NCBI RefSeq assembly: GCF_014203755.1
Contig: NZ_JACHJS010000001.1
Location: 6,448,001-6,512,000, forward strand
Direction: 5' to 3'
Length of the DNA stretch: 64,000 nucleotides
Source: Saccharothrix violaceirubra
GTDB lineage: Bacteria > Actinomycetota > Actinomycetes > Mycobacteriales > Pseudonocardiaceae
Shown: one piece after another, positions 42,212-51,258 of the stretch
Numbering within the stretch: the stretch's first letter is position 1
How the letters are laid out: each line of letters starts with the position of its first letter
Made by a program: the position numbers and the translations under genes
The notes under the pieces: model-generated
The model's input: the letters and a program-made list of their open reading frames with translations, nothing else
Database searches by the model: none
What the model was told of the DNA's origin: nothing

Positions 42212-44547
42212 CCGCGATCGCGCCCATCGCCGACGTGCGGATCGCCCGGGTCCTCGACGACCTGGCCACCCGCCACGCCGTCCCGGTCCGGCTCGGCGTC
42301 GTCGCGCCCGGCGGGTACGGCAAGACCACGCTCCTCGGGGAGATCTCCCGCCTGCTCGACGACGCACTCGTGGTCGACGACGCCCACCTGCTCGGCGACG
42401 CGGAACTCGCCGACCTGCGCGTCGCGGTCGACCGGGCGGACCGGCCGGTCGTCGTGGCCTGCCGGCCGTGGCCGCGGTCCCGGCCGCTCGCCGCGCTGGC
42501 CGAGGCGCTGGGCCGGTCCCGTCCCGCCCTGGCGCTGTCGCCGTGGACCCGCGACCGGGTCCGGGCGTTCCTGCCGGTGTCCGCGCGCGGTCTGGCCGAC
42601 CACGTGCACCGGCTGTCCGGCGGCGTGCCCCGGTTCGTGGCCCGGCTCGCCGGTCTCACCTCGACCGAGGTGCCGGCCGACGTGCTCGACTCCTTCCACC
42701 CCGACCTGGACTGGCTCGCCGACGACGTGCGCCGCTACCTGCTCGCCGCCGAGGCCGGTGTCGCCCACCGCCTCGACCTGCTGGCCGGTCTGCTGCACCG
42801 CGACCTCGACGGCGTGGGCGACGTGCTCGACGAGGCCCGTGCGACCGGTCTGCTCGCCGCCGACGGCACGCTGCTGCCGATCGCGCGGGCCGCCGTCGCC
42901 GCACTGTCGCGCACCGACCGCCGGATCGCGGTCCGCTGCCGCCTGGCCGAACTGGAACTGGCCGCCGGCGGTCCCGTGCTCGACCTGGTCCGCCCGCTGG
43001 TCGGCACGGGCGTGGCGGGTCCGGCCGACGCGTTCCAGGCCGCCGCCCGCGAGGCCCTGCCCGTCGACCCGGCGCTGGCCGCCCGGCTGCTGGCCGCGGT
43101 CGGCACGCCGTCGGCCGCGGTGACCGTGCGCCGGGCCGCCGCGTCCGCGCTGGCCGGCGACCTGGACACCGCGTTGCGCCTGGCCGACCGCGTGGTGGCG
43201 GGCGAGGCCGGACCGCACCGGGGCGAGGCCGCCGAGGTGGCCGCGATCGTCCTGGCCCACCGCGGCCAACTGGCCCGGGGCACCGAACTGCACCGCTGGT
43301 CGGCCTCGCCGACGTCGGCCGCGTTCGCGGTGATCGGCCGGGTCGGCACCGGCCACCGCCCGGCCGACGACGTGCCCGAGGCGCCGCCCACGATGCTCGA
43401 CGGCGCGGCCACCCTGATGGCACGCGGCGTCCTGCGCACACTGGACGACGACCCGACCGCCGCCCTGTCGACCCTGCTGCGCGCCGCCGACCTGCTCGAA
43501 CCGGCGGGCCGGGGCGTGCTGCTGCCCGACACCCCGGCGGCGCTGGCCGCGTTGGTCGCCCTGCACAGCGGGCAGCCCGCGATCGCCGACTCGGTCCTCG
43601 ACCGTGCCGTGGCGACCGGCCAGGGCGGGCCGTTGATGTCCGTACGCCATCGCCTGCTCCAGGCGTGGACGGCCATGACCCGGGGCGAGTTCGCGCCCGG
43701 CCGTGAACTCCTGGCGGCCGTGCGCCGCACCCCGCTGGAGGCCCGCGACTGGCTGTTCGCCGTGGCGCTGGAGGCCGGGATCGCCCGCCGCACCAGCGAT
43801 CTGGCGGGCGTGAAACGCACCTGGGAGCAAGCCTGCGAGGCCGTGCTGCGCCACCCCGTCGACCTGTTCACGTTCCTGCCGCTGGGCGAGTTCGCGGCGG
43901 CGGCGGCCCGCGTGCGCGACCGGCGCCGGTTGGCACCGCACCTGACGGAGGCGGCGGACCTGACGGCCCGCCTGGGCAATCCTCCACTGTGGACTGTCCA
44001 ATTGCACTGGAGCGCCCTGCACGCCGCGATCATCGCCGATGACGACGAGGAAGCCGGGCACCACGCGGCGGCACTGTCCACTCACGCCCACCGCGGCGGC
44101 CACCCCGCCGCCGTCGCCAAGGCCGCGACGACGTGGTTGGACGTGCTGGCCGGCCGGATCGACGCGGATGCCGTGGAGGAAGCCGCACGCGACCTGCACG
44201 CGGCGGGCCAGTGGTGGGACGCGGCCCGGCTGGCCGGCCAGGCCGCCATCCGGACGGCGGACCGCCGGGCCATGGTCCACCTGCTCGACTGCGCCCGGAC
44301 GTTGCAGGGCCGCCCGCCGACGCCCGTGAGCACGGCACCCGCCGAACGCACGGACAGCCGGCTGAGCGGGCGCGAGCACGAGGTCGCCGAACTCGTGGCG
44401 AAAGGCTTGACCTACAAGCAGATCGGCGACCGGCTGTTCATCTCCGCGAAGACCGTGGAGCACCACGTGGCCCGCATCCGGCGCCGGCTGGGCTGCGCGA
44501 ACCGGGCCGAACTGCTGGACCAGCTCCGCCAGTTGACCGACAACTGA
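42208..44547 (+). CDS. iniR: LuxR-type regulator with N-terminal NTPase, IniR-like
   Basis: The 779-residue protein has Walker A APGGYGKTTLLGEI near residue 30, Walker B ALVVDDAHLLGD near 50, helical repeats through the middle, and a C-terminal LuxR helix-turn-helix (LSGREHEVAELVAKGLTYKQ ... AKTVEHHVARIRRRLG). This is the MalT/STAND architecture of large LuxR activators. The iniBAC regulator of mycobacteria, IniR, is of this kind. GGGAG seven bases before the GTG supports the start. It should activate the ini promoter in response to a wall-stress metabolite. Confidence 0.88.
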   Translation: MTAIAPIADVRIARVLDDLATRHAVPVRLGVVAPGGYGKTTLLGEISRLLDDALVVDDAHLLGDAELADLRVAVDRADRPVVVACRPWPRSRPLAALAEALGRSRPALALSPWTRDRVRAFLPVSARGLADHVHRLSGGVPRFVARLAGLTSTEVPADVLDSFHPDLDWLADDVRRYLLAAEAGVAHRLDLLAGLLHRDLDGVGDVLDEARATGLLAADGTLLPIARAAVAALSRTDRRIAVRCRLAELELAAGGPVLDLVRPLVGTGVAGPADAFQAAAREALPVDPALAARLLAAVGTPSAAVTVRRAAASALAGDLDTALRLADRVVAGEAGPHRGEAAEVAAIVLAHRGQLARGTELHRWSASPTSAAFAVIGRVGTGHRPADDVPEAPPTMLDGAATLMARGVLRTLDDDPTAALSTLLRAADLLEPAGRGVLLPDTPAALAALVALHSGQPAIADSVLDRAVATGQGGPLMSVRHRLLQAWTAMTRGEFAPGRELLAAVRRTPLEARDWLFAVALEAGIARRTSDLAGVKRTWEQACEAVLRHPVDLFTFLPLGEFAAAAARVRDRRRLAPHLTEAADLTARLGNPPLWTVQLHWSALHAAIIADDDEEAGHHAAALSTHAHRGGHPAAVAKAATTWLDVLAGRIDADAVEEAARDLHAAGQWWDAARLAGQAAIRTADRRAMVHLLDCARTLQGRPPTPVSTAPAERTDSRLSGREHEVAELVAKGLTYKQIGDRLFISAKTVEHHVARIRRRLGCANRAELLDQLRQLTDN

Positions 44548-44550
44548 CAA

Positions 44551-44583
44551 GGCCGTCCCGGGAGGAGTCCTCCCGGGACGGCC
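44551..44583. terminator. Bidirectional terminator between IniR-like and secretion-substrate genes
   Basis: GGCCGTCCCGGGAGGA and its exact complement (16 bases each) are separated by one base, three bases after the IniR stop. The convergent gene ends at 44594. It is the strongest inverted repeat in the window. Confidence 0.88.
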
Positions 44584-44593
44584 GGAAAACGCC

Positions 44594-46405
44594 TTACTCG
44601 CCGATGATCGGCTTCGCCGCCTTGGGCGCGTCCTCGATCAGGGGCTCGCCCTCGATGCGGACCTTGCGCTGGTGGTCCTTGCCGTCGCCCTGGCCGCCGC
44701 CACCGGCCATGGGCGGCATCATGCCCATGCCCATGCCGCCGGCACCGCCACCCGCGCGGCCGGCACCGGCCGCGCCGGGGGCACCGCCCATCGCGCCCGG
44801 AGCGCCGCCACCCGCACCGGCGGGCAGCACGCCGGACGCACCGCCGGCCTGGAGGGTCGGCGTGCCGCCGGCGGCACCGCCGCCACCGCCACCGAAGCCA
44901 CCGGGAACGCCGCCGCCTCCACCACCGCCGAAGCCACCCGGGATGCCGCCGCCACCACCACCGCCACCACCGCTGGTGTGCGTGAGGTCAGGCGCGGTGT
45001 AGGGCCGCACCGGCGGGATCGTCGGCGTGGAGCCGGACGAGTTCGTCGTGTGTGTGTAGCCCGAACGGTCCGACGGGTAGTTCGGGAACGGGTCGTTGGG
45101 GTTGTAGCTCCCGCCCGGCGGGATGTACGGCGGGGTCACGCGACCGCCGCCACCGCCACCGGACGAACCGCCGTCCGGCACCCACTTGCCCGGCTCCCAG
45201 TGCCCGCCGCCGGTGCCCGGACCGCCCGTGCCGCCACCGGAACCGCCGGAACCGGGGTTGCCCACGACCGGCGGCCGGCCGACCACTGGCCCGGTGGGGT
45301 TGGTCGGGTTGGGCACGATGCCCGGGTAGTAGCGGCGGTCGTCGGGGGTGCCGACGACCGGCGGCCGGCTCACGACCGGACCGGACGGGTTGCCCGGACC
45401 CCAGCCGCCGCCGGGGTAGCCGGACGGGTCGGTCGGGCTGCCGCCACCACCGTTGAGGACGGGTGGCCGGTTCACGACCGGGCCGGACGGCCCCTGGCCG
45501 CCGCCACCGCCACCGCTCGGGTTGGTCACCCCGCCGTTGACGTAGCGGTCGCGGGCGTTCTGGTCCATCTGCCGCAACTGCTCGTCGGTCAGCCCGAGGC
45601 CGCCCGAGGACGGCCGCGTGTTGGCGCCGCCGGCGCCCTTGTTCGAGTGGGTCATCGCGGTGATGGCCTGGAGGATCTGCTTGGCCGTCTGCGCGATCTG
45701 GCCGACCGACTTGATCAGGTCGATCAGCTTCTTGAGCGAGTCGCCGAGCTTCTGCAGGAAGTCGGCCAGCTTCTTGGCGTAGTTGCACGCCATCTGCACG
45801 ATGTCCGAAATGGCCGCCGCGATCGCCGCGCCGAACGTCAGGAACGACGCCGCCAGCCACTGGATGATCTTCATGACCATGTCGGACACGGCCTGGCTGA
45901 TCAGGTCCATGATGGTCTTGCGGACGGTCGCCACGAGCTGGCCCGCACCCTTGGCCGCGTCGGAGATGCCCTTGGCCGCCTTGGACAGCGTCTCCAAGCC
46001 GCTCGCGTGCTTCTTGGCCGCCGCGCGGTAGCCGTCGGCGGACTTGCCGCGCCAGCCCTTGGTCTCCTCGACCGAGGTGCGCCGGTAGTCGGCGACGATC
46101 TGCTCGATCTGCTTGCTCGCGGACAGCCAGGCGCCGGACATCTTGTTGATCGACTCGGGGCTGCCCAGCAGCGCGTCGAACGGCTCGCGCAGGAACGACA
46201 CGTGGTTGATCGCCCAGCTGAACCCGGCGGACAGGAAGCCCGACAGCGGGTTGGCGGCGAGGCCGACGATGCCCATCGCCGTGTTGGCCATGCCCAGGCC
46301 CGCCGACACCCAGTCGCCGCGCTCGACCGCGGACACGGTGCCCTGGACGTCACTGATCAGGTGCGACGGGTCGCGTCCCTGGGTGGTCGCCTGCTGCTCG
46401 GCCAT
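44594..46405 (-). CDS. Type VII secretion substrate-like protein with Gly/Pro-rich tail
   Basis: The 603-residue protein has an N-terminal helical domain (about 1-260) that contains a WXG-like turn (TKGWRGKSADGY near residue 125) and long helices (SKAAKGISDAAKGAGQLVAT). From about 275 the chain is almost entirely Gly, Pro and Asn, with PPVVG-type repeats, then a charged C-terminus (HQRKVRIEGEPLIE). WXG-like domains with proline-rich tails are typical of large ESX-exported proteins of actinomycetes. The ATG at 46405 overlaps the stop of the small EspC-like gene. No ESX machinery gene (EccB-EccE) is in the window. Confidence 0.85.
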   Translation of the reverse strand: MAEQQATTQGRDPSHLISDVQGTVSAVERGDWVSAGLGMANTAMGIVGLAANPLSGFLSAGFSWAINHVSFLREPFDALLGSPESINKMSGAWLSASKQIEQIVADYRRTSVEETKGWRGKSADGYRAAAKKHASGLETLSKAAKGISDAAKGAGQLVATVRKTIMDLISQAVSDMVMKIIQWLAASFLTFGAAIAAAISDIVQMACNYAKKLADFLQKLGDSLKKLIDLIKSVGQIAQTAKQILQAITAMTHSNKGAGGANTRPSSGGLGLTDEQLRQMDQNARDRYVNGGVTNPSGGGGGGQGPSGPVVNRPPVLNGGGGSPTDPSGYPGGGWGPGNPSGPVVSRPPVVGTPDDRRYYPGIVPNPTNPTGPVVGRPPVVGNPGSGGSGGGTGGPGTGGGHWEPGKWVPDGGSSGGGGGGRVTPPYIPPGGSYNPNDPFPNYPSDRSGYTHTTNSSGSTPTIPPVRPYTAPDLTHTSGGGGGGGGGIPGGFGGGGGGGVPGGFGGGGGGAAGGTPTLQAGGASGVLPAGAGGGAPGAMGGAPGAAGAGRAGGGAGGMGMGMMPPMAGGGGQGDGKDHQRKVRIEGEPLIEDAPKAAKPIIGE

Positions 46406-46713
46406 CAGCCCCGCGCCTTTCCGGAGAACCCGAACGCGTTGTCCAGGTCGATGTTCTCGTACAGGTCGGCGACCTCGCGCAGCCCCTGGCACATGTCCGC
46501 CACGGTCTCGGTCGCCTGTCCGAAGAGGTCCTGCGACATGCCCGCCGTCCGCAGCAGGAACGACGCCAGGAAGCCGCCGAAGATCCCGAACGCGTCGCTG
46601 GACAGCGACGGGTCGGCGGTCTTCGTCGCCGCGAGCATCCGTTGCGTCAACTGGTCGACGGTGGCGGCGTGCGCGCGCACCTCTTCCGGGCTGACGTGGA
46701 ACGAGTCGAACAT
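46405..46713 (-). CDS. EspC-like type VII secretion partner, 102 residues
   Basis: The protein is a helical hairpin of the size of WXG100/EspC proteins (FHVSPEEVRAHAATVDQLTQ ...). Near its end is YENID, which fits the type VII signal YxxxD/E. It probably forms a heterodimer with the following 603-residue protein, with which it overlaps (TGATG). The pair would be exported together by an ESX machine coded elsewhere. Confidence 0.88.
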   Translation of the reverse strand: MFDSFHVSPEEVRAHAATVDQLTQRMLAATKTADPSLSSDAFGIFGGFLASFLLRTAGMSQDLFGQATETVADMCQGLREVADLYENIDLDNAFGFSGKARG

Positions 46714-46730
46714 GTCAGGTAACCCCCTGC

Positions 46731-47174
46731 TCAGCCCATGACCTCGGGTGGGTTGGTGAAGTAGTCGTCGTCGGGCCTGGTGTCACGACGCTGGATCTCC
46801 GGCTGCGGTTCCTCCGGGTCGGTGCCGTCACCCGAATAGCCGTTCGGCATCTTCGACTTGACGAACTCCAGGGCGTCGCCCTCGCCGACGAACTCGGTCA
46901 TGATCTCCACGACCTGCCCCGCGGCCTCGCGCTGCGCCTTGGCGAGCGTCGTCATGATCGACGACGAGATCCGCTCCGGGTCCTCACCGCGCAGCGCCGG
47001 TCGCAGGATGAGGTCGGTCAGCGCGCCCGAGGCGTTGACCACGACGGTCACCAGGCCGTCGCCGGACGTGGCGCTGCCGCCGACGCCGCCGAGGCGGTTC
47101 TCCGCCTGCACCGCGTTGCGCTTGGCTTCCTCGATCTTCTGCCCGTACTGCGCGAGCCACTGGTCCGGCTCCAT
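46731..47174 (-). CDS. YbaB/EbfC-family nucleoid-associated protein
   Basis: The 147-residue protein has a YbaB core (VTVVVNASGALTDLILRPAL, then a helix SSSIMTTLAKAQREAAGQVV), as in DNA-binding EbfC proteins. The C-terminal 45 residues are acidic and Pro-rich. In actinomycetes such YbaB-like genes often lie at the head of type VII substrate operons. The ATG at 47174 follows GAGGGG; a GTG six bases upstream is an alternative. The next gene starts 17 bases later. Confidence 0.88.
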   Translation of the reverse strand: MEPDQWLAQYGQKIEEAKRNAVQAENRLGGVGGSATSGDGLVTVVVNASGALTDLILRPALRGEDPERISSSIMTTLAKAQREAAGQVVEIMTEFVGEGDALEFVKSKMPNGYSGDGTDPEEPQPEIQRRDTRPDDDYFTNPPEVMG

Positions 47175-47389
47175 GTCCACCCCTCACGACAACGGGGCTT
47201 TGCGGCCCACGCGCCTTCGACCCGTCGGTGTTCGTTTCGGTTCCAGGGTTCGTATCGTTTCACCGATTCGTGACTTCGGGGAACACCCTCGACAGGGAGG
47301 GTGCCTGCGCCTCCCGGGTGAATCGTTTACTTGCCGTTTCGTTGGGTTTTCGCAACACTTCGGACATGAGTCCGGTTCGCCGGGGCACC

Positions 47390-47617
47390 ATGCGGCCGAT
47401 ACACAACCGGATCGCGGCACTGCGGGCCGAGCGGGGTCTGAGCCGGGCCGGCCTCGCCGACGCGGTCGAGGTCAACCCCCAGACGATCGGGGCGCTGGAG
47501 CGGGGGGACCACTACCCCAGCCTCGATCTGGCGCTGCGGATCTGCGAGGTGTTCGGGCTGCCGGTCGAGGCGGTCTTCGGCCGCATGCCGTTCGGACGGG
47601 CGTCGACCCACGAGTGA
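47390..47617 (+). CDS. Small XRE regulator of ABC exporter
   Basis: The 75-residue protein is a minimal helix-turn-helix of the Xre type (NRIAALRAERGLSRAGLADA ... NPQTIGALERGDHYPSLDLA, ending in a FGLPVEAVFG helix). The ATG at 47390 fits the family; one at 47366 is in frame. It lies 11 bases before the ABC ATPase gene, so it probably controls the exporter, as in NatA/YtrA-like loci. Confidence 0.87.
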   Translation: MRPIHNRIAALRAERGLSRAGLADAVEVNPQTIGALERGDHYPSLDLALRICEVFGLPVEAVFGRMPFGRASTHE

Positions 47618-47628
47618 GGAGAGCGACC

Positions 47629-48540
47629 GTGGCACAGGGGGTGCTGGAGATCGACCGGATCTCCAAGCGCTACGGGGAGGTCGTCGCGCTCGCCGACATG
47701 ACCTTCGACGTCCGCGCGGGTGAACTGTTCGGTTTCGTGGGCAGCAACGGCGCGGGCAAGACCACGACCATGCGCATCGCCCTCGGGGTGCTCGCGGCGG
47801 ACGCCGGGGAGGTGCGCTGGAACGGCGCACCGGTCACCCTCGACACCCGTCGGCGCATCGGCTACATGCCCGAGGAACGCGGGCTCTACCCCAAGATGAA
47901 GGTCCACGAGCAGCTCGTCTACCTGGCCGAACTGCACGGCATGACGACCGACGACGCGCACCGCGGCGCCGACGCGTGGATCACCCGCCTCGGCCTGCGC
48001 GACCGGGCCGGCGACGAGGTGCAGAAGCTCAGCCTCGGCAACCAGCAGCGCGTCCAGCTCGCCGCGGCGTTGGTGCACGACCCGGACGTGCTCGTGCTCG
48101 ACGAACCGTTCTCGGGCCTTGACCCGGTGGCCGTGGACGTGATGAGCCAGGTGCTGCGGGAGAAGGCGGCGCAGGGCGTGCCGGTCGTGTTCTCCAGCCA
48201 CCAGCTCGACCTCGTCGAACGGCTGTGCGACCGGGTCGGCATCGTGCGCAGTGGCTCGCTGGTCGCGTGCGGCACGGTCGACGAGCTGCGGTCCGGCGGC
48301 ACGGCGCGGCTGGTCGTGGACGCGCCGGACGCGGGCGCCGGGTGGGCGTCGGCGCTGCCGGGCGTGACCTCGGCGTCCTACGAGGGCACGCGGGCACTGC
48401 TCGAACTCGCGCCGGACGCCGACGACCAGGTCATGCTGCACGCCGCACTGGCCACCGGCCCGGTGCGCGAGTTCTCCCGGCAGCGCCCGGCGCTGACCGA
48501 CCTGTTCCGCAGCGTGGTGGCAGAGGAGGGTCGGGCATGA
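47629..48540 (+). CDS. ABC exporter ATPase, NatA-like
   Basis: The 303-residue ATPase has Walker A GSNGAGKTT, the Q-loop region RRIGYMPEERGLYPKMKVHE, signature LSLGNQQRVQLAAALV and Walker B VLVLDEPFSGLDPV. The MPEERGLYPKM sequence is typical of NatA-type transporters. GAGGAG precedes the GTG start by about seven bases. The stop overlaps the permease ATG by four. The substrate may be Na+ or a toxic compound. Confidence 0.93.
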   Translation: MAQGVLEIDRISKRYGEVVALADMTFDVRAGELFGFVGSNGAGKTTTMRIALGVLAADAGEVRWNGAPVTLDTRRRIGYMPEERGLYPKMKVHEQLVYLAELHGMTTDDAHRGADAWITRLGLRDRAGDEVQKLSLGNQQRVQLAAALVHDPDVLVLDEPFSGLDPVAVDVMSQVLREKAAQGVPVVFSSHQLDLVERLCDRVGIVRSGSLVACGTVDELRSGGTARLVVDAPDAGAGWASALPGVTSASYEGTRALLELAPDADDQVMLHAALATGPVREFSRQRPALTDLFRSVVAEEGRA

Positions 48541-49724
48541 GCGCGATGACACCCGGACGGGCGGTGTTCCTGGTCGCCCGGCGCGAGTTCGTCGGCAAGG
48601 TGCGTACCCGGTCGTTCCTGGTCGGCACGCTCGCAGTGGTGCTGCTGATGGGCGGGATGGCGCTGCTCCAGGCGTTCCTGTTCGACAGCGCCACCAGCGA
48701 CCGGGTCGGACTGTCCGGACAGGCCACGGTCCTGTCCGCGCCGTTGAAGGAGACCGCGAAGACGTTCGGCCGCGACGTCGAGACGGTCGACGTGACCGAC
48801 GCGCGGGCAGCCGAGGAACAGGTCCGCGCGGGCGACCTGGACGCGTTGGTCACGGGCGCGCCGGACGCGCTGCGGGTCGTGGTGAAGGAGGAGCTGGACG
48901 AGCCGCTGCGCAATTCGATCGACCTGATCGTCAAGCAGCAGGTGCTCAACGCCCAGCTCGCCGAGGCGGGCCTCGACCCGGCCAAGGTCGCGGACAACGT
49001 GGCCCGCGCGGCGGTCGACGTGGTCGCGCTGGAGCCCTCGGACGACCAGAAGGGGCAGCGGCTGGCCATCGGGCTGGTGATCGCGATCCTGCTGTACTAC
49101 TCGCTGCTGGTCTACGGGACGATGGTCGCCCAGGGGGTCGTGGAGGAGAAGTCCAGCCGGGTCGTGGAGATCCTGCTGTCGACGTTGCGGCCGTGGCAGC
49201 TCCTGGCGGGCAAGGTGATCGGCCTGGGCCTGGTCGGGTTGGTGCAACTGCTGCTGATCGGCGGCATCGGGCTGACTCTGGTGACCGTGACGGACATCCT
49301 CGACGTGCCGGGCGTGGCAACGGGTGCCCTGGCCACCGGCGTGCTCTGGTACCTGCTCGGGTTCTACCTGTACGCCACGGTGTTCGCGGCGGCGGCGTCG
49401 CTGGTGTCGCGCCAGGAGGAACTGCAGTCGGTGATCACGCCGATCAGCATGGCCGTGGTGGTCGCGTTCGTGGTCGGCTTCAACCTGATGATCCAGGACG
49501 CGTCGGGCACGGCTGTCACCGTGCTGTCCCTGCTGCCGCCGTTCGCGCCGATCCTGATGCCGGGGCGGATGGCGATGGGGGTGGCGCCGCTGTGGCAGGT
49601 GGGGTTGTCGATCGTGCTGGCTCTGGGCGCGGTCGTGCTGCTGACCTGGTTGGGCGGCAAGGTCTACGCGAACGCGGTGTTGCGGACGGGTGCGCGGGTC
49701 AGGTTGCGGGACGTGCTGCGCTGA
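48537..49724 (+). CDS. ABC-2 permease, NatB-like
   Basis: The 395-residue protein has one N-terminal membrane segment (TLAVVLLMGGMALLQAFLF), an external domain of about 140 residues, and five more segments from about residue 180 (LAIGLVIAILLYYSLLVYGT; the EEKSSRVVEILLSTLRPWQL loop is a hallmark of NatB). It forms the exporter with the preceding ATPase, with which it overlaps. The next 180 bases contain repeat copy A. Confidence 0.93.
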   Translation: MSAMTPGRAVFLVARREFVGKVRTRSFLVGTLAVVLLMGGMALLQAFLFDSATSDRVGLSGQATVLSAPLKETAKTFGRDVETVDVTDARAAEEQVRAGDLDALVTGAPDALRVVVKEELDEPLRNSIDLIVKQQVLNAQLAEAGLDPAKVADNVARAAVDVVALEPSDDQKGQRLAIGLVIAILLYYSLLVYGTMVAQGVVEEKSSRVVEILLSTLRPWQLLAGKVIGLGLVGLVQLLLIGGIGLTLVTVTDILDVPGVATGALATGVLWYLLGFYLYATVFAAAASLVSRQEELQSVITPISMAVVVAFVVGFNLMIQDASGTAVTVLSLLPPFAPILMPGRMAMGVAPLWQVGLSIVLALGAVVLLTWLGGKVYANAVLRTGARVRLRDVLR

Positions 49725-49786
49725 TCAGCTTCCGCGGTGCCCGTCGGGCGTCCTGGGTGGAGGGTGTCGTTGTGGGGTGAGGGCGG

Positions 49787-49888
49787 AAGCGTTCAAGCGT
49801 CGCTCGCCGCCGGGCAGGCCGCCAAGGCGGGTGTCGTGCCCAGGTTTGCCCCCGTCGTGGGTTGAGTCAGATGCTGCCGGTGCGTGGC
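49787..49888 (+). repeat. Dispersed repeat, copy A
   Basis: One end reads GTTCAAGCGTCGCTCGCCG followed by (C)CGGGCAGGCCGCCA (49791-49824). The other end, 78 bases on, reads ATGCTGCCGGTGCGTGGC (49871-49888). Both ends recur with the same spacing at 59559-59658. The interior differs. The copy is located between the exporter and photolyase genes. Confidence 0.75.
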
Positions 49889-49904
49889 CGTGGGACATGG
49901 GCTG

Positions 49905-51173
49905 CTATTTGATCGCCCCGAAGCGGGCCAGGGCCTCTTGGCGTTCGTGGGCGTGGTCGACGATCGGGTCGGTCGGGCGGTGGACCTGTTTGCCCTTCAC
50001 GTCGCGCAGTTCGGGTACGTAGCGGCGGACGTAGGTGCCGTCCGGGTCGAACTTCTCGCCCTGGGTGACGGGGTTGAAGATGCGGAAGTACGGTGCCGCG
50101 TCGGTGCCCGAACCGGCCGCCCACTGCCAGTTGTGCTGGTTGGACGCGAGGTCCCCGTCGACCAGGTGGCGCATGAAGTGCCGGGCACCCCACCACCACG
50201 GCAGGTGCAGGTCCTTCACCAGGAAGCTCGCCACGACCATGCGGACGCGGTTGTGCATCCAGCCCTCGGCCAGCAGCTGGCGCATGCCCGCGTCGACGAA
50301 CGGGTAGCCGGTGCGGCCTTCGCACCACGCCGCGAAACGCTCGCGGTCGTCGTCGAGGTGGATGCGGTCGAAGCGCTTGTCCAGGTTCTCCCGCGCGCTG
50401 GACGGGTTGTGCCACAACACGTCCGCGTAGAACTCACGCCACGCCAGCTCGTTGCGGAACGCCTTCGAGCCCTCGTCCGAGCCGAGGTCGGCGAGCAGCG
50501 TTCGCGGGTGCACGACGCCCCACTTGAGGAACGCGGAGAACCTGCTCGTGCGGTCGAGGTCCGGGCGGTCGCGGTGGTCGGCGTAGTCGGGTAGGCGTTC
50601 GTCGCGGAACGTGCGCCACAGGCGGGTCACGTCGGGCAGACCGTCGCCCTCGGGGAGTCGTTCCGTCTTCTCCGGCGTCATCCAGTCCACAGTGGACTTG
50701 TTCGTGTTCGCCGGTGCGCGCCAGCCGTGTTCCCGCCACGCGCGGGAGAACGGTGTGAAGACGCGGTAAGGCGTGCCGTCGTTTTTGAGCACACGACCGG
50801 GCGCCACGGCGTAAGGCGAGCCGACGCGGACGAGTTCCACCTTCTCCCCCACGGCCTCGTCGCGTTCACGACCGTACGGTCCGAAGTCCGCGGACACGTG
50901 CACCGACTCCGCGCCGACCGACCGGGCCACGCGCGGCACCACGTCGACCGGGTCGCCGACGGCGATCATCAACCGGCCGCCGAGCTTCTCGTCGAGCGTG
51001 CGCAGGCACCGGTGCAGGAACTCGACGCGCGGCTGCCCGGACGCCTCGAGCAGCCTCGGGTCCAGCACGAACAGGCCCAGGGCGCGGTCGGCGCGGCCGG
51101 CGGCTTCGAGGAGGGCCGGGTGGTCGGTGACGCGCAGGTCGCGCCGGAACCACACCACGGTCGAGGAGTCCAC
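49905..51173 (-). CDS. phr: Deoxyribodipyrimidine photolyase (class I)
   Basis: The 422-residue protein has the photolyase N-terminal alpha/beta domain (STVVWFRRDLRVTDHPALLE) and the FAD domain with LAWREFYADVLWHN, GYPFVDAGMRQL, HNRVRMVVASFLVKDLHLPW and DLASNQHNWQWAAGSGTDAA. The conserved Trp and Asn residues for flavin binding and CPD recognition are present. It repairs UV pyrimidine dimers with light. It is transcribed alone, on the far side of the gltA terminator. Confidence 0.95.
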   Translation of the reverse strand: MDSSTVVWFRRDLRVTDHPALLEAAGRADRALGLFVLDPRLLEASGQPRVEFLHRCLRTLDEKLGGRLMIAVGDPVDVVPRVARSVGAESVHVSADFGPYGRERDEAVGEKVELVRVGSPYAVAPGRVLKNDGTPYRVFTPFSRAWREHGWRAPANTNKSTVDWMTPEKTERLPEGDGLPDVTRLWRTFRDERLPDYADHRDRPDLDRTSRFSAFLKWGVVHPRTLLADLGSDEGSKAFRNELAWREFYADVLWHNPSSARENLDKRFDRIHLDDDRERFAAWCEGRTGYPFVDAGMRQLLAEGWMHNRVRMVVASFLVKDLHLPWWWGARHFMRHLVDGDLASNQHNWQWAAGSGTDAAPYFRIFNPVTQGEKFDPDGTYVRRYVPELRDVKGKQVHRPTDPIVDHAHERQEALARFGAIK

Positions 51174-51212
51174 GTGCCGACCCTAGGAGTCGGGGCGGTG
51201 CCCCGCATGACA

Positions 51213-51245
51213 GGAGGCCCGCACTCACGAGAAGTGCGGGCCTCC
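51213..51245 (-). terminator. Terminator of gltA
   Basis: GGAGGCCCGCACT and its complement form a 13-base stem with a seven-base loop, 14 bases after the citrate synthase stop. Confidence 0.85.
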
Positions 51246-51258
51246 GGCGGAAAACCAC

